The position numbers and the translations under genes are program-made. From Bacteroidales bacterium (GTDB lineage: Bacteria; Bacteroidota; Bacteroidia; Bacteroidales; UBA932): 64,000 nt of DNA. The notes beneath the pieces are model-generated. The model ran no database searches and was not told where the DNA came from. It saw nothing but the letters and a program-made list of their open reading frames with translations. The stretch covers positions 124,001 through 188,000 of the forward strand of contig JALCMW010000002.1 in assembly GCA_022648685.1 (NCBI GenBank). The letters are read 5' to 3'. Position 1 is the first letter of the stretch. Each line of letters starts with the position of its first letter. Shown in pieces: positions 17,421 through 28,100 of this stretch.

Positions 17421-18422
17421 ATGGTTTCATACAAAGAATTAGGTCTTGTCAATACAAGAGAAATGTTCGCAAAGGCCGTTAAGGGCGGTTATGCGATTCC
17501 CGCTTTCAATTTCAACAATATGGAACAGCTCCAGGCCATCGTTATGGCTTCGGCTGAAACGAAATCCCCTGTAATCCTTCAGGTTTCAAAGGGAGCCCGC
17601 AATTACGCGAATCAAACACTACTTCGCTATATGGCGGAAGGTGCAGTGGAATATGCAAAGGAATTGGGATGGGAACATCCGCAGATAGTTCTGCATCTGG
17701 ATCACGGTGATTCTTTCGAACTCTGCAAGAGTTGCGTTGACATGGGCTTTTCATCCGTCATGATAGACGGATCTTCACTTCCTTACGATGAGAATGTGGC
17801 ACTTACAAAAAAAGTGGTCGATTACGCACATCAATTCGATGTTACAGTGGAAGGAGAACTCGGAGTCCTCGCAGGAGTCGAAGACGAAGTTTCCTCTGAA
17901 CAATCACACTATACGAAACCGGAGGAGGTCGTAGACTTCACCAGCAAGACAGGAGTCGACAGTCTCGCAATTTCAATAGGCACATCACACGGAGCATATA
18001 AATTCAAACCGGAACAATGCACCAGGGACCCCAAGACAGGAAGACTGGTACCTCCACCGCTCGCATTCGACGTACTTAAGGGCGTTGAGGAAAAACTTCC
18101 CGGCTTCCCTATCGTACTTCACGGTTCCTCATCGGTTCCTCAGGAATATGTTGACACGATCAACAAATTCGGAGGCAAATTACCCGATGCCGTCGGAATT
18201 CCGGAAGATCAGCTTCGCAAAGCTGCGAAATCGGCCGTTTGCAAAATCAACATCGATTCCGATTCCCGTCTTGCAATGACTGCAGCCGTACGCAAGGTAT
18301 TTGCAGAACATCCTGAACAGTTCGATCCTCGTAAATATCTCGGACCTGCACGTGACGAGATGAAAAAACTTTACGAACACAAGATCAAAGAGGTTTTGGG
18401 ATCGGAAGGAAAAGCCGAATAA
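17421..18422 (+). CDS. fba: Class II fructose-bisphosphate aldolase
   Basis: A 333-residue zinc-dependent aldolase of glycolysis and gluconeogenesis. Family marks are AIPAFNFNNMEQLQA near 25-39, the zinc-site HLDHGD (His92, His95), the VEGELGVLAGVEDEV loop, GTSHGAYK and VLHGSSSVP. The extended C-terminal form (PRKYLGPARDEM) is that of the anaerobic-bacteria subgroup. A stand-alone gene, it has a 198-bp upstream gap and a strong hairpin terminator 20 bp after the stop. Confidence 0.95.
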   Translation: MVSYKELGLVNTREMFAKAVKGGYAIPAFNFNNMEQLQAIVMASAETKSPVILQVSKGARNYANQTLLRYMAEGAVEYAKELGWEHPQIVLHLDHGDSFELCKSCVDMGFSSVMIDGSSLPYDENVALTKKVVDYAHQFDVTVEGELGVLAGVEDEVSSEQSHYTKPEEVVDFTSKTGVDSLAISIGTSHGAYKFKPEQCTRDPKTGRLVPPPLAFDVLKGVEEKLPGFPIVLHGSSSVPQEYVDTINKFGGKLPDAVGIPEDQLRKAAKSAVCKINIDSDSRLAMTAAVRKVFAEHPEQFDPRKYLGPARDEMKKLYEHKIKEVLGSEGKAE

Positions 18423-18442
18423 TCAAGTACTCCGAAAATAAG

Positions 18443-18480
18443 AAAAGCTGGCCGGAATAGATTTCCGGTCAGCTTTTTTT
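18443..18480 (+). terminator. Rho-independent terminator of fba
   Basis: AAAAGCTGGCCGGAA pairs with TTTCCGGTCAGCTTTT around a short loop, followed by a T-run to 18480. It is a textbook intrinsic terminator, 20 nt past the stop. Confidence 0.9.
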
Positions 18481-18563
18481 GTCATCGAACTGTCAATGAA
18501 AAACTTTGGCATTCGCATAGCCGGTTTTGCGATTGACAGCAAAAATTACAGCATAACAGGGAA

Positions 18564-20801
18564 TCAATATCCCCTAGTTATCTGAAGCATTCGGTCGGGA
18601 TAATTGGAAATTATAGCATCCACGCCGCAATTCAGCATATATCTCATATCCGCCATATTGTCCACAGTCCATGGAACGACCCTGATTCCTTCCGAATGGC
18701 ATTTCTCCACAAGGGCTTTGTCTACCATAGAAGATTCCGGGCTAAGCCAAACGGGAACAAAACTCAATTTCGACATATATGTATCGAAATCCTTGTTCTT
18801 CCTGGAGACAAGATAGGACAAATGCAATTGCGGATATTTTTCATGCATGTAATCCAGCGCTCTTGTGTCGAAACACTGGACAACAAGCCTGTCGCCTAGA
18901 TTCTTTGACAACAGGAGCTTTATGCAGGTATCCACGAAGGTTTTGTAATCAGGCCAGTTCTTACCCTCGCCTTTTCCGGCCTTCGATTTGATTTCTATAT
19001 TATATCGCATGGGCGAATATCCGTTTTCGGCTGTAAAACGCTCTACGGAATCTATCAGTGCTGAAGCGAGAGGCTTGACGGCAGGCTCTTTTGCCTGATG
19101 GGGCCACACAGTATTAGGCCTCATTCCAACGTCATATTTCGCTATCGAATCATATGGCATTGTATACAAATATTCCTTCGGATCGCCCGGCATTACCAAA
19201 GAACCGTCGGGGCGGGTAGCGTATCTGGCATTGAAATATGAATCATGCGAAATTACTACTTTCATGTCTTTGCTGAGCTGGAGATCCATTTCCAATGTGT
19301 TCACGCCCAATTTAACGGCATTTATCATCGAATTGAATGTGTTCTCGGGTTTCAGCCCGGCTCCTCCTCTGTGAGCCTGGACATCCAGGCATTTGGAAAG
19401 GTCGACGTCATATTTCCATTCTTTTCCGAAACGGTTTTTGACTACGACCGTAACATTCTTTGCATACATATCCGGCTCCGCAGCAAAATAATGGGAGCTC
19501 AGCCTTGGCTTGGAACGCTTGGATGCAGGCAGATTCAATCCGTCTTCCTTAGGAATACCTGAAGGACCGCGAAGGTATGTCGGAGACATATCCGACACTT
19601 GCTGCATCTTTCCCTTATACTTACCGTCCTGGTACCATTCCACAGACCAATTTTCATCATAATCCCAGATATTGGCTACAACGCAATTCGGATGGAATTT
19701 GCTTTGCCCCGGATTTATTATTTCAATCTGGAAATCGTCAGGATAATCTATCGGATGAAGGAACCATGACAGCTCTCCGTTTTTTGAAGAAAACACTTCG
19801 TATCCCCTTGGAGATCCGTCACGGCACCATGTGCATTTCCAGAACGCCCCGCAAAGACTCGGAGCGTTGTGTTCCATGATGTCAGGAGAATAAACCATAT
19901 TGTCCTGGACATGCGTATGGCCGGACAAGAAATCCACTTTGCGCCCTTTCAAAATCGCAAGCATTTTTTTTGCATTGGCAATATAAATCTTGCGGGAAAG
20001 CAGATACAGAGGACTGTGCTGTGCTATGAAAATGTGAGTATCTTCGGGAACATATTTCAAGAAGCCTTCCACCCAGGCAAGAACCGCATCGGTGTAGCCT
20101 TCTTTATATTTTCCGTGTCCTTTGTAAATTATATCATCAACGGCTATCACAGCCGCATCTCCGATGAAAAAAGCATAATTGACAGGCCCGAAACTATTTT
20201 CGAAATTATCCGGACATTTGCTGGAATCATCTGTTTTTCGGTTATTGTCGTGATTGCCTATCACAGCATAAAAAGGGATTCCAGTCTTGGCAATCGCAGC
20301 TTTATATGCAGGATAATATTGAGGGGCATCCCAGCATATATCACCAAGCGCTATGCCTACTGTGAGTCCTTTTGCAGAGTACTTTTTCGATTCCGAAATA
20401 AGATCCTGCAAAGGTTTTCCTGTAAATTGGGCAAACATACCGTCATTCTTAGGCTGGGGATCGGACACTGAAAAAAGAGTGAAATCCTTAGAACCTGTAG
20501 TTTTTACAAGATTGAAATCGAAAACCTTCCTGCCTTTGGCTTTCCTATAAAAACAAGGAGATCCGGAACTGAAGTCTGCCGTATACCCGGAAGGGGTTAC
20601 CACATAAACAAACCTGGCATCTTTCTCTATATTAAACCTGAAAGTCCCGTCCGTTTTTGTAGTAGTGAAGTTTGTTCCGTCGGAAATGACGACACCGGAA
20701 AGATCCAGATCCTGGCAACGGACCGTTCCTTTGACAATTCTGGCAAACGAAAACAAGCCGAACGCCAGAAACAGCACAATGACCGATAATGATTTTTTCA
20801 T
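18564..20801 (-). CDS. Secreted metallophosphoesterase-GDPD fusion
   Basis: A 745-residue exported protein (signal peptide to about Ala20). Residues 21-100 are a MetallophosN-like sandwich. Residues 105-345 are a calcineurin-like phosphoesterase with GD (153-154), GNHD (182-185), His262 and GHTH (294-297); the first metal motif reads D114-P-Q rather than DxH. Residues 346-470 are a MetallophosC-like domain. Residues 472-745 form a glycerophosphodiester phosphodiesterase barrel with HRGG (477-480), PENT, E504-x-D506 and H519-D520. GDPDs release sn-glycerol-3-phosphate from glycerophosphodiesters. It lies downstream of a SusC/SusD operon containing a GlpT-type transporter, separated by a terminator, so it probably has its own promoter. 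Confidence 0.88.
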   Translation of the reverse strand: MKKSLSVIVLFLAFGLFSFARIVKGTVRCQDLDLSGVVISDGTNFTTTKTDGTFRFNIEKDARFVYVVTPSGYTADFSSGSPCFYRKAKGRKVFDFNLVKTTGSKDFTLFSVSDPQPKNDGMFAQFTGKPLQDLISESKKYSAKGLTVGIALGDICWDAPQYYPAYKAAIAKTGIPFYAVIGNHDNNRKTDDSSKCPDNFENSFGPVNYAFFIGDAAVIAVDDIIYKGHGKYKEGYTDAVLAWVEGFLKYVPEDTHIFIAQHSPLYLLSRKIYIANAKKMLAILKGRKVDFLSGHTHVQDNMVYSPDIMEHNAPSLCGAFWKCTWCRDGSPRGYEVFSSKNGELSWFLHPIDYPDDFQIEIINPGQSKFHPNCVVANIWDYDENWSVEWYQDGKYKGKMQQVSDMSPTYLRGPSGIPKEDGLNLPASKRSKPRLSSHYFAAEPDMYAKNVTVVVKNRFGKEWKYDVDLSKCLDVQAHRGGAGLKPENTFNSMINAVKLGVNTLEMDLQLSKDMKVVISHDSYFNARYATRPDGSLVMPGDPKEYLYTMPYDSIAKYDVGMRPNTVWPHQAKEPAVKPLASALIDSVERFTAENGYSPMRYNIEIKSKAGKGEGKNWPDYKTFVDTCIKLLLSKNLGDRLVVQCFDTRALDYMHEKYPQLHLSYLVSRKNKDFDTYMSKLSFVPVWLSPESSMVDKALVEKCHSEGIRVVPWTVDNMADMRYMLNCGVDAIISNYPDRMLQITRGY

Positions 20802-20902
20802 GTAAATATGTTATTAATTAATTATTAATACCTTATTGATAACAATTAAAACGGAATAAATACGTAACACAAAAAAGCGAATCTATTGTAATATTCCATT
20901 TT

Positions 20903-20949
20903 ACAACAAAAGAGATGCCCCGAAGCGAACAAAGCTTATAGGGCATCTC
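20903..20949 (-). terminator. Terminator of the GlpT-SusCD operon
   Basis: GAGATGCCC and GGGCATCTC (20912-20920 and 20941-20949) form a 9-bp stem. On the minus strand the stem is followed by TTTTGTTGT. It falls 22 bp after the stop of the BACON lipoprotein gene and separates it from the metallophosphoesterase-GDPD gene. Confidence 0.8.
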
Positions 20950-20971
20950 CGATTCTATTACATCGCTGCGC

Positions 20972-23536
20972 CTATTTGGCTGCGGCCGTGATTTTCACAT
21001 TGTCCAGATACCATCTGTTGACCCGGCTCTTCAGATATGACAGGGATTCCGGCCTTATGGCAATTCTTGTATCGGAGGTAACATTGTTGATTACCAAAGA
21101 GACATGCTGCCAGGCAAGATTTCCCGTAGTCTGCGTTGAAGAGAATCCATTGCTGATATCACTTCCTGTATCGGAACATGTACCGGCTCCGGATACATAG
21201 ACATAAAGGACTGTAGGATCTACAGGACCTGTGGTTTTGATCTGGGCGCACCAGTCGAACTGGATTTCCACATCTACGGCATCAGTCCCCTCGAAATCGC
21301 AAGGAGGCAGCTGGATCCCTGTATTGTAACTTGTTTTGCCGAACTTCAGATAAGCATCCTGGAGATACATGACTTTAGGAGTCGGATTCAAATCCACATA
21401 TCCCTTTGTCCTGAACGCCTTGACAAAAGCCGAATCCGGGTCATATGTATATACGTTCGGAGCTTTTGCACTAGGATCGTTCGTACCTACGGCATCTCCG
21501 GCACTTCCGGTTTCCGCATAAGGTTTAACCCACGTGAAATCATCGGTAAAATAAGTGGTCATCCAATCTTGTGTAACGGTAAGTACGGATTCTATACCGT
21601 AGGTATCATTATAGAACGTCACATGGCCTTCGCGGGTTTTACCGGTCGTATTTTTGGAAACGGTATAATTATAATCGTTCACATCCACAAGCGATTTGGT
21701 TGCGGGAGCCGGTGAAGCAGATATCCAATCGACATCCGTCTTGTAAGATACAGCCACATTCGACTGAACATTTACGGTATAAGAGCCGCCATTTGTGGAA
21801 ATAGACTTTCTGTTGCCGTTAACGATGCTTATAAGTGGATCAAGTTCTCCTCCTGCCGCACTTTGAACTACTTGTATGGAATAGGTAGTTATACCGGACT
21901 TGATATTTATCTGGCCCGTCCTCAAAGTTGCAAGCGTACTTGGCTGGCATGTGACTTTAATCGTTTCAGTATCTTCCGCCAGACCGGAATCCGGAGTAAC
22001 GGTCAGCCAAGATGCAGTGGATGTGACTGTGAAGTCATTATCGGAATTTACGGTGAATTCTTTATCGGCATCCGGTGTTCCCTCGAATGTCATGAGTTTG
22101 TTCGTTACTCCTGTAACTGTGATATTTGCAGCCACCATTGATTCAGTACCTGCAGCCACTATAGAAATTACAGGATTGACATCAAGATCATCTGCAGAGC
22201 GATTTGACAGACGTGCGGTATTGCCTGTAGGAGCGCTGTTGAAATCACCCTTGCAAGTTTCGTTGGAAACTACTACGAATCTGATATCGGCAGCATCGGT
22301 CGTTTTCTCCACTTTGAATATTCCGCTGACCTGTGTGTTTACGGAACCTCCGGCAGCCATGGTATGCGTGTACAAAACATCGGAACCGTTATAGGTAGTA
22401 GTATAAGTCTTTCCTACAGGTTTCCAATCATCTCCGTCCCTATATTCAAGCCTCCAGTACTTGTAACCCGTAGAAGACACCCTGGTCGAGAATTGAATCT
22501 TGACTATCGTACCCGCGGAAATAGGAGAATCGGATTTGAATTCCCAATAATCGCCAGGCCATGTTCCGGTTACATATGGTTCCCCGGTGGAACCCACACT
22601 CATTCCGAAATTTTCATTGGAATTTCCGGAAGCTTCCACGAACGAGATCGTTCCGCCTGTGGCAGATGTTGAAGCAATAGTTCCGCCGCTTGGAAAAGAA
22701 GCAGAGAAATTGCAATTGGTGAGATCACCTACCGTCCATTCTACAGGGAATCCGTCCAGGGAAACTTCCGTAGCACCATATTGGGTTACAGGAATAACAT
22801 CCGTATGCTCGGTACCGTCAAGGGTGTAAGAAATATTGATGTTTGCGCCTCTGACACCTCCGGCGTTTTCCGCCAGTTTCAAAACGAGAGTATCAACCGT
22901 CTTGGCAGTTTCATGTGCACTTTCATCGGTAATCCAGGAGACGTCAGAAGTAGCATAATCAGCCATAGGCTCCAAAGTATAAGTCCAGGCCACATTGGAG
23001 AACACGGACAACTTGCAGGTTCCTTCAACAGCTTCCTTTTCGAACATCGCCGCACTCATCTCAAGAAAATCGGCGCTAAGTTCCTGATGAATTACAATCA
23101 TGCCGTCCAAAGTCTCCCAACCTTTGCCCTTGTCCACCATTACATTGAAATAAGCATCCCTGGTGTTTTTCTGATCAACATTCCTTGTCGTTTTGAAAAT
23201 AAACTGGCCATCTTTTTCACCATTGTCAGGGAACGGATGTACCCAATCATAAGTAGTTCCTTCTGATGGAACTACTTTCCACTTCATATTGGTCCGGACG
23301 GTAAAAGCATCGGCTTTCATTACCTTATCCGTTGTATTGGCAGAAGCCGAATACGCATAAGATTCAAGATTCAGTTTATACTGAGACGCTTGCGTCATTG
23401 TCATAACTGTATCACTTGATACCGCTACACTGAAATACGGATCACCGGAAATCTTATATTCGTCCTCATCCTGACAGGATACTGCTATGGAAGAGGCAAT
23501 CAATATCGCCGATAAAATATATAATAACTTTTTCAT
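20972..23536 (-). CDS. Multi-BACON surface lipoprotein (SusE/F position)
   Basis: An 854-residue lipoprotein (lipobox IAVSC, Cys21). There are three or four BACON-type repeats, seen at about 150-260 (AWTYTLEP...SWITDES), 475-560 (DFTVTSTASWLTV, ending IQVVQSAAG) and 565-660 (AVSYKTDVDWIS, ending VLTVTQDW). A CBM-like stretch lies between them. The last about 190 residues are a jelly-roll module ending WQHVSLVINNV and WYLDNVKIT, shared with the lipoprotein at 2177-4066. Third gene after SusC and SusD (18-bp gap), it probably binds the ligand at the cell surface. No catalytic motif was seen. Confidence 0.8.
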   Translation of the reverse strand: MKKLLYILSAILIASSIAVSCQDEDEYKISGDPYFSVAVSSDTVMTMTQASQYKLNLESYAYSASANTTDKVMKADAFTVRTNMKWKVVPSEGTTYDWVHPFPDNGEKDGQFIFKTTRNVDQKNTRDAYFNVMVDKGKGWETLDGMIVIHQELSADFLEMSAAMFEKEAVEGTCKLSVFSNVAWTYTLEPMADYATSDVSWITDESAHETAKTVDTLVLKLAENAGGVRGANINISYTLDGTEHTDVIPVTQYGATEVSLDGFPVEWTVGDLTNCNFSASFPSGGTIASTSATGGTISFVEASGNSNENFGMSVGSTGEPYVTGTWPGDYWEFKSDSPISAGTIVKIQFSTRVSSTGYKYWRLEYRDGDDWKPVGKTYTTTYNGSDVLYTHTMAAGGSVNTQVSGIFKVEKTTDAADIRFVVVSNETCKGDFNSAPTGNTARLSNRSADDLDVNPVISIVAAGTESMVAANITVTGVTNKLMTFEGTPDADKEFTVNSDNDFTVTSTASWLTVTPDSGLAEDTETIKVTCQPSTLATLRTGQINIKSGITTYSIQVVQSAAGGELDPLISIVNGNRKSISTNGGSYTVNVQSNVAVSYKTDVDWISASPAPATKSLVDVNDYNYTVSKNTTGKTREGHVTFYNDTYGIESVLTVTQDWMTTYFTDDFTWVKPYAETGSAGDAVGTNDPSAKAPNVYTYDPDSAFVKAFRTKGYVDLNPTPKVMYLQDAYLKFGKTSYNTGIQLPPCDFEGTDAVDVEIQFDWCAQIKTTGPVDPTVLYVYVSGAGTCSDTGSDISNGFSSTQTTGNLAWQHVSLVINNVTSDTRIAIRPESLSYLKSRVNRWYLDNVKITAAAK

Positions 23537-23554
23537 ATTCAGGAAAATATTAAA

Positions 23555-25150
23555 TTATTGAGCCACATAAGGATTTCTGTGGGTTCCTCCGTTGAGTTTC
23601 TTATATGACCAGTCGAGTGCCAGATGCATATCGTCCTCAGTCCCACCCATACGGGTGATAGCTTCGGAAAAGTTTACACCGTTCGACGATTCTGTGTAAT
23701 TAGGATAACCGAATCGTGTCGGCAATTCATAATTATTAGCTTCGGTTCCGTTTCCTATTGTAAGGACAGGATATTCAGTCCTTCTCCATTCGTCATATTG
23801 TTCGAAACCGCACCAGTACAAAGAAATATACTTTTGCGAAAGAATCAATTCCTCGGGACTTGAATAAATGCTGCTTCCGTTTTCGGCCGCAGCCATATCG
23901 TACGAGCCAAGGGAAGAAGCCATGAATTTCGTAACATCAGTCGACCTGATGGTCTTCGGAGTATCGGCCGTCGCACCCAAGGCTGACCATTTGTCCATAC
24001 TTGCATTCACGGCAGCCTCGTATAACGATTTGGCCGTTTCTCCGGGAATAGTCAATTTGCCTTTGACTACGCCTTCCGCCTCGATAAACAGTATTTCGGA
24101 ATAATCCATCAGAAAAGCCGGGAAGGAAGCACGGCAGATAATGGAGTAGTTCGGATAAGCTGTCCCGTCATCGGCTGTTTCATAATCTGCAGTAGAACAA
24201 CCGGCGATTGTTCCTTTCCACTTCCCGCCACGTTGATGTCCGTATATCGGTAGACGGGGATCCACCAACAGTGCATTTCCGTTGTCATCCAGTTGTGCCA
24301 TCATTGAAATAACCCTTTCGGTAAGTCTGTGAGGAGCAAAAGACGATTCCGTCATTTTCTCCTGTCCCCAATATGACATATAAGGATCCACATCCTGGAA
24401 CGGGACATCCGCATTATCATCGTTGGAAGTCATTACAGGATATTTATCAGGATTATCTATCATATTCTGTATTTCAGCCCAATAAGTATCACTCACGCCG
24501 GAAAACCGACAAAGCAGCCTCATTCTCATCGAATTGGCCAGTTTTCTCCATTTGGCCGGACTGTCATTGTACATAAGGTCAAGACCACTCCTTGACGGGG
24601 TAACACCCTCTGCAAGCATGGTTGATGCAGAATCCAGATCGGCTAGCATTTCAGTAAGCACCTCTTCCTGGGTGTCGAACTTCGGAGTAAGATTATTACT
24701 GTATTGATAAGCTTCGGAATAAGGAATATCCCCGAATATACTTGTAAGGTTGGCAAGATTGTAGACTTTCATGATGAGGCCTACGGATTCGTAGAATTTT
24801 TCTTTTTCTTCCACAGCCAAATCAATCATATGCTGGCAATCGCCGCCGTATCTTGCATAATTATCCCATATGGACTGCCAGTTGCCGGAAGTAATATAAT
24901 ACTGATGGATCTGGGATGTCGCACCTCCGGTAAAAGCCGTCATCTGTATCAGTTCGTTATTATAGTATAAGGCAAAATCCTGCTGGTAATAACCGGCACC
25001 GTAAAGAATCGGTTCAAAACAGTTATAGGACTCTATCTGACCGTAATTGATCTTATTCGGATTTGTATTTATATCTTCGAAATTATTCGTACAAGATGCT
25101 AATCCGAACACTGAAGAGGCCAATAATATTATATATATGATTTTTTTCAT
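23555..25150 (-). CDS. SusD-like lipoprotein (SusD/RagB family 2)
   Basis: A 531-residue lipoprotein (lipobox GLASC, Cys20). The opening NNFEDINTNPNKI is the signature of the SusD-like_2 branch. It is followed by the helical repeats expected of SusD (TPKFDTQEEVLTEMLADLDSA, SPAKWRKLANSMRMRLLCRFSG) and a late SPEELILSQKYISLYW segment. SusD proteins lid the SusC channel and bind substrate. It starts 4 bp after the SusC stop. This branch is often seen with SusC partners whose substrates are not polysaccharides, which fits the neighbouring phosphoesterases (inference). Confidence 0.92.
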   Translation of the reverse strand: MKKIIYIILLASSVFGLASCTNNFEDINTNPNKINYGQIESYNCFEPILYGAGYYQQDFALYYNNELIQMTAFTGGATSQIHQYYITSGNWQSIWDNYARYGGDCQHMIDLAVEEKEKFYESVGLIMKVYNLANLTSIFGDIPYSEAYQYSNNLTPKFDTQEEVLTEMLADLDSASTMLAEGVTPSRSGLDLMYNDSPAKWRKLANSMRMRLLCRFSGVSDTYWAEIQNMIDNPDKYPVMTSNDDNADVPFQDVDPYMSYWGQEKMTESSFAPHRLTERVISMMAQLDDNGNALLVDPRLPIYGHQRGGKWKGTIAGCSTADYETADDGTAYPNYSIICRASFPAFLMDYSEILFIEAEGVVKGKLTIPGETAKSLYEAAVNASMDKWSALGATADTPKTIRSTDVTKFMASSLGSYDMAAAENGSSIYSSPEELILSQKYISLYWCGFEQYDEWRRTEYPVLTIGNGTEANNYELPTRFGYPNYTESSNGVNFSEAITRMGGTEDDMHLALDWSYKKLNGGTHRNPYVAQ

Positions 25151-25154
25151 GGCA

Positions 25155-28100
25155 CTAGAATTTCAATTTAATGTTTGCACCGTAAGACCTGCTCATCGGG
25201 AAGCTTCCGGATTCTATTCCTCTCTTTAAATTGGAACCGTTCATCCCGCTGACTTCCGGATCATAGAAAGGATAGTCCGTTATACAGAAAAGATTCGTTG
25301 CATAAGCGGAAATAGATATTCCCTGAAGCACCTTTGTCTTCTTGATCAGTTTGGAAGGAATATCATATGAAACTGTAAGTTCCTTCATTTTAAGGAACGA
25401 ATTGTCATATATATACTCTTCGAAATTATATCTGTTTGCGGCAAGAGTCGAATAATATTTTTCGACATCGGTCGTAATGGTGGAATTGACCTGGCAAATT
25501 GAATTGCCGTCCGTATCGGTACCTATTACATTGACACCGGAAGCAACAAGACCGTCATTACGTCCTTCCAAGGTGTTTTTAAGTTTTCCCTGGTATCCGA
25601 GAACAGCTGCGGTAACGGAATATGTCTTGCCGCCAAGCTGGGCCGAGAATGTGGCACCTACTGTAAGATTCTTCCATTTAAGGGATGTACTGAAACCGCC
25701 GAGCCATTTCGGATTGACATTTCCATAATACTGGAGTTCATCCGAGAAGGAAGGAAGACCGGTACTGGATGACAGGATAACCTGTCCCGAGCAATCCACT
25801 TTGTTTCCGCTTGCATCCAGATAATAGGAACCGGCCGGAGCCTTGGCCAAACCTTTGCCCCACAACTGGCCCATTGTTTTCCCTACATAATCATATACGA
25901 ACAAACGGCTTCCGATTGTAGTTCCGTAATCTTCCTGATGGGGATTCGCATTGTCCCAACCGTCATACATCCTTTTGAGCACTCCTATGTTCTTGGATGC
26001 GTTCACATTTATGGACCATTTCCAGTCACGTGTCCTGACAGGTACGAAATTGGCGGACACCTCTATTCCCTTATTTCTAATGAGACCGATGTTTTTGGTA
26101 TAATATTTTGCACCGGTAATATAATCATAAGGGACATCATATATCTGGTTCGTAATATCCGATCTGTACAAAGCGACATCGAAACCGATCCTGTTTTTGA
26201 GGAATTTGGCTTCCATACCGGCTTCCCAGGTCTCCACGTTTTCAGGTTTCAGATAATAATCCGGATATGTCGCACCGGGACGGTATCCACCGGCAAAATC
26301 AGTGGAAGTATAACCGTAAGATATAGAATAAGGATCAGTATCCTTACCCACATTGGCCCATGAAAGTCTCAACTTGAGGAAAGAGATTTCAGGGATATAA
26401 TCCTGGAAATGAGCAACCTTGTCAACAAGGATGGAAGCACTGACAGAAGGATAGAAATACGACCAATTACCAGGGGAAAGAGTCGAAGACCAATCGTTAC
26501 GTGCAGTCAAGTCGAGATATGCCCAATCATCCCATCCCAGGGATACGAGACCGTAAAGACTGTTCACGACTTTCTGGGAACGGTAGGAACTGTAATCCGG
26601 AAGAGTGCCGCTCGGATAATTCAACGGCTCGTATACGTTTTCGACACTTAATTTGTCTATTGTATATTTCCAACTTCTTCTGTTATAAGTCATATCATTG
26701 CCACCGAATCCGGCAGTAAGTGTAAGTCTGTCGGCAAAGAAACTGTCGGTATATTTCAACATGAAATCGGTATTGAACTCAACCAGGAAATTGGACTGCT
26801 CCCTATACCATCCCTGGGGATAATTATAAGTGTAGAATGGTTTCCTCTGGGTCCTGAACTCGTTTGTCATGTCCATACCGGACTTGATATCCAAAGTCAG
26901 TTTTTTCTTCCACAAATTTATATTCAGTCCCACGCTTCCGAAAATCCTGTCCTTGTCTTCGGTATTCGTCATTTCATACAAAACCCTGTAGGGATTGTAA
27001 TAATTATTCTTGCCTACAAGCAGATCGGTATTGTTGCTGAAAGTATCGGCATTCCATCTACCAAGGAAATACTCATCCTTGTAAGCCTGCATTGGAGTAT
27101 TCGTTTCGCCCCATGCCAACTGGTAAACAACGGAGTTATTGGAATAACCGGAAGAAGGCATATTGTCCGAATCCGTCATGTAATAATTTACATTCGTCGT
27201 CAGATTTATGTATTTGTTCACTTTAGTCTTGAATGACAAAGCAATGGATTTTCTGTCGTAACCCGTGTTAGGCAGCACCCATTCGTTTTTAGTCGTCTTG
27301 AATGAAAGACGTACCGAAGTACCCTTTCCGTTGCCGCCCTGAAGAGAGAGACTGTTGTCCCAAGTCCAACCTGTGCGGAAAATTCCGGTATACCAATCAT
27401 CCTGATAAACCCATGGAGTCCTTTCGGCCATCATGGTATCCCAGTTCATGCCGTCATACTGAAAACGCATCTTGGAAGCATCATATTTTTCACCGAATGC
27501 GTAACGGCTGTAATGTCTGCTCAAACCTTCGGAATTGTAATCGGGTGTCCAGAAATTATATTCATCCAGACCGAGATCCGTTCCCGGACCATACTCCGTC
27601 TGGAAGTCGGGCCAATATCCCGAGACGTCAGCTGTAAACTGGGTTGAATATGTGACACCTATACCCTTTCCGGCAAGACCGGATTTAGTAGTGATTATTA
27701 TGGCACCGTCTCCTGCACGGGAACCGTAAAGCGCGGTAGCCGCAGCACCTTTAAGAACGGTAACGGATGCTATATCGTCAGGGTTGATATCGGATGCACC
27801 GTCTCCGAAATCGATAGGATTATCCTGATTCGAATAGCCGGAACCGCTGGCATTGGAAACCGAACCGGAATTGATGGGAACCCCGTCGACAACAAACAAT
27901 GCGGAGCTGTTGCCGTCCAGGGAAGACTCTCCTCTGACTATCACTTTGGTTGAACCCAACGGGCCTGAAGACTTGTTGAACTGTATTCCGGCAACCTTGC
28001 CTTCCATTCCGGACAACCAGTTGCTGTTTTGCACGGAATTCAACTGGTCACCCGAAACATCGGTTGCAGCATAGCCCAAAGATCTTTTTTCCCTTTTCAT

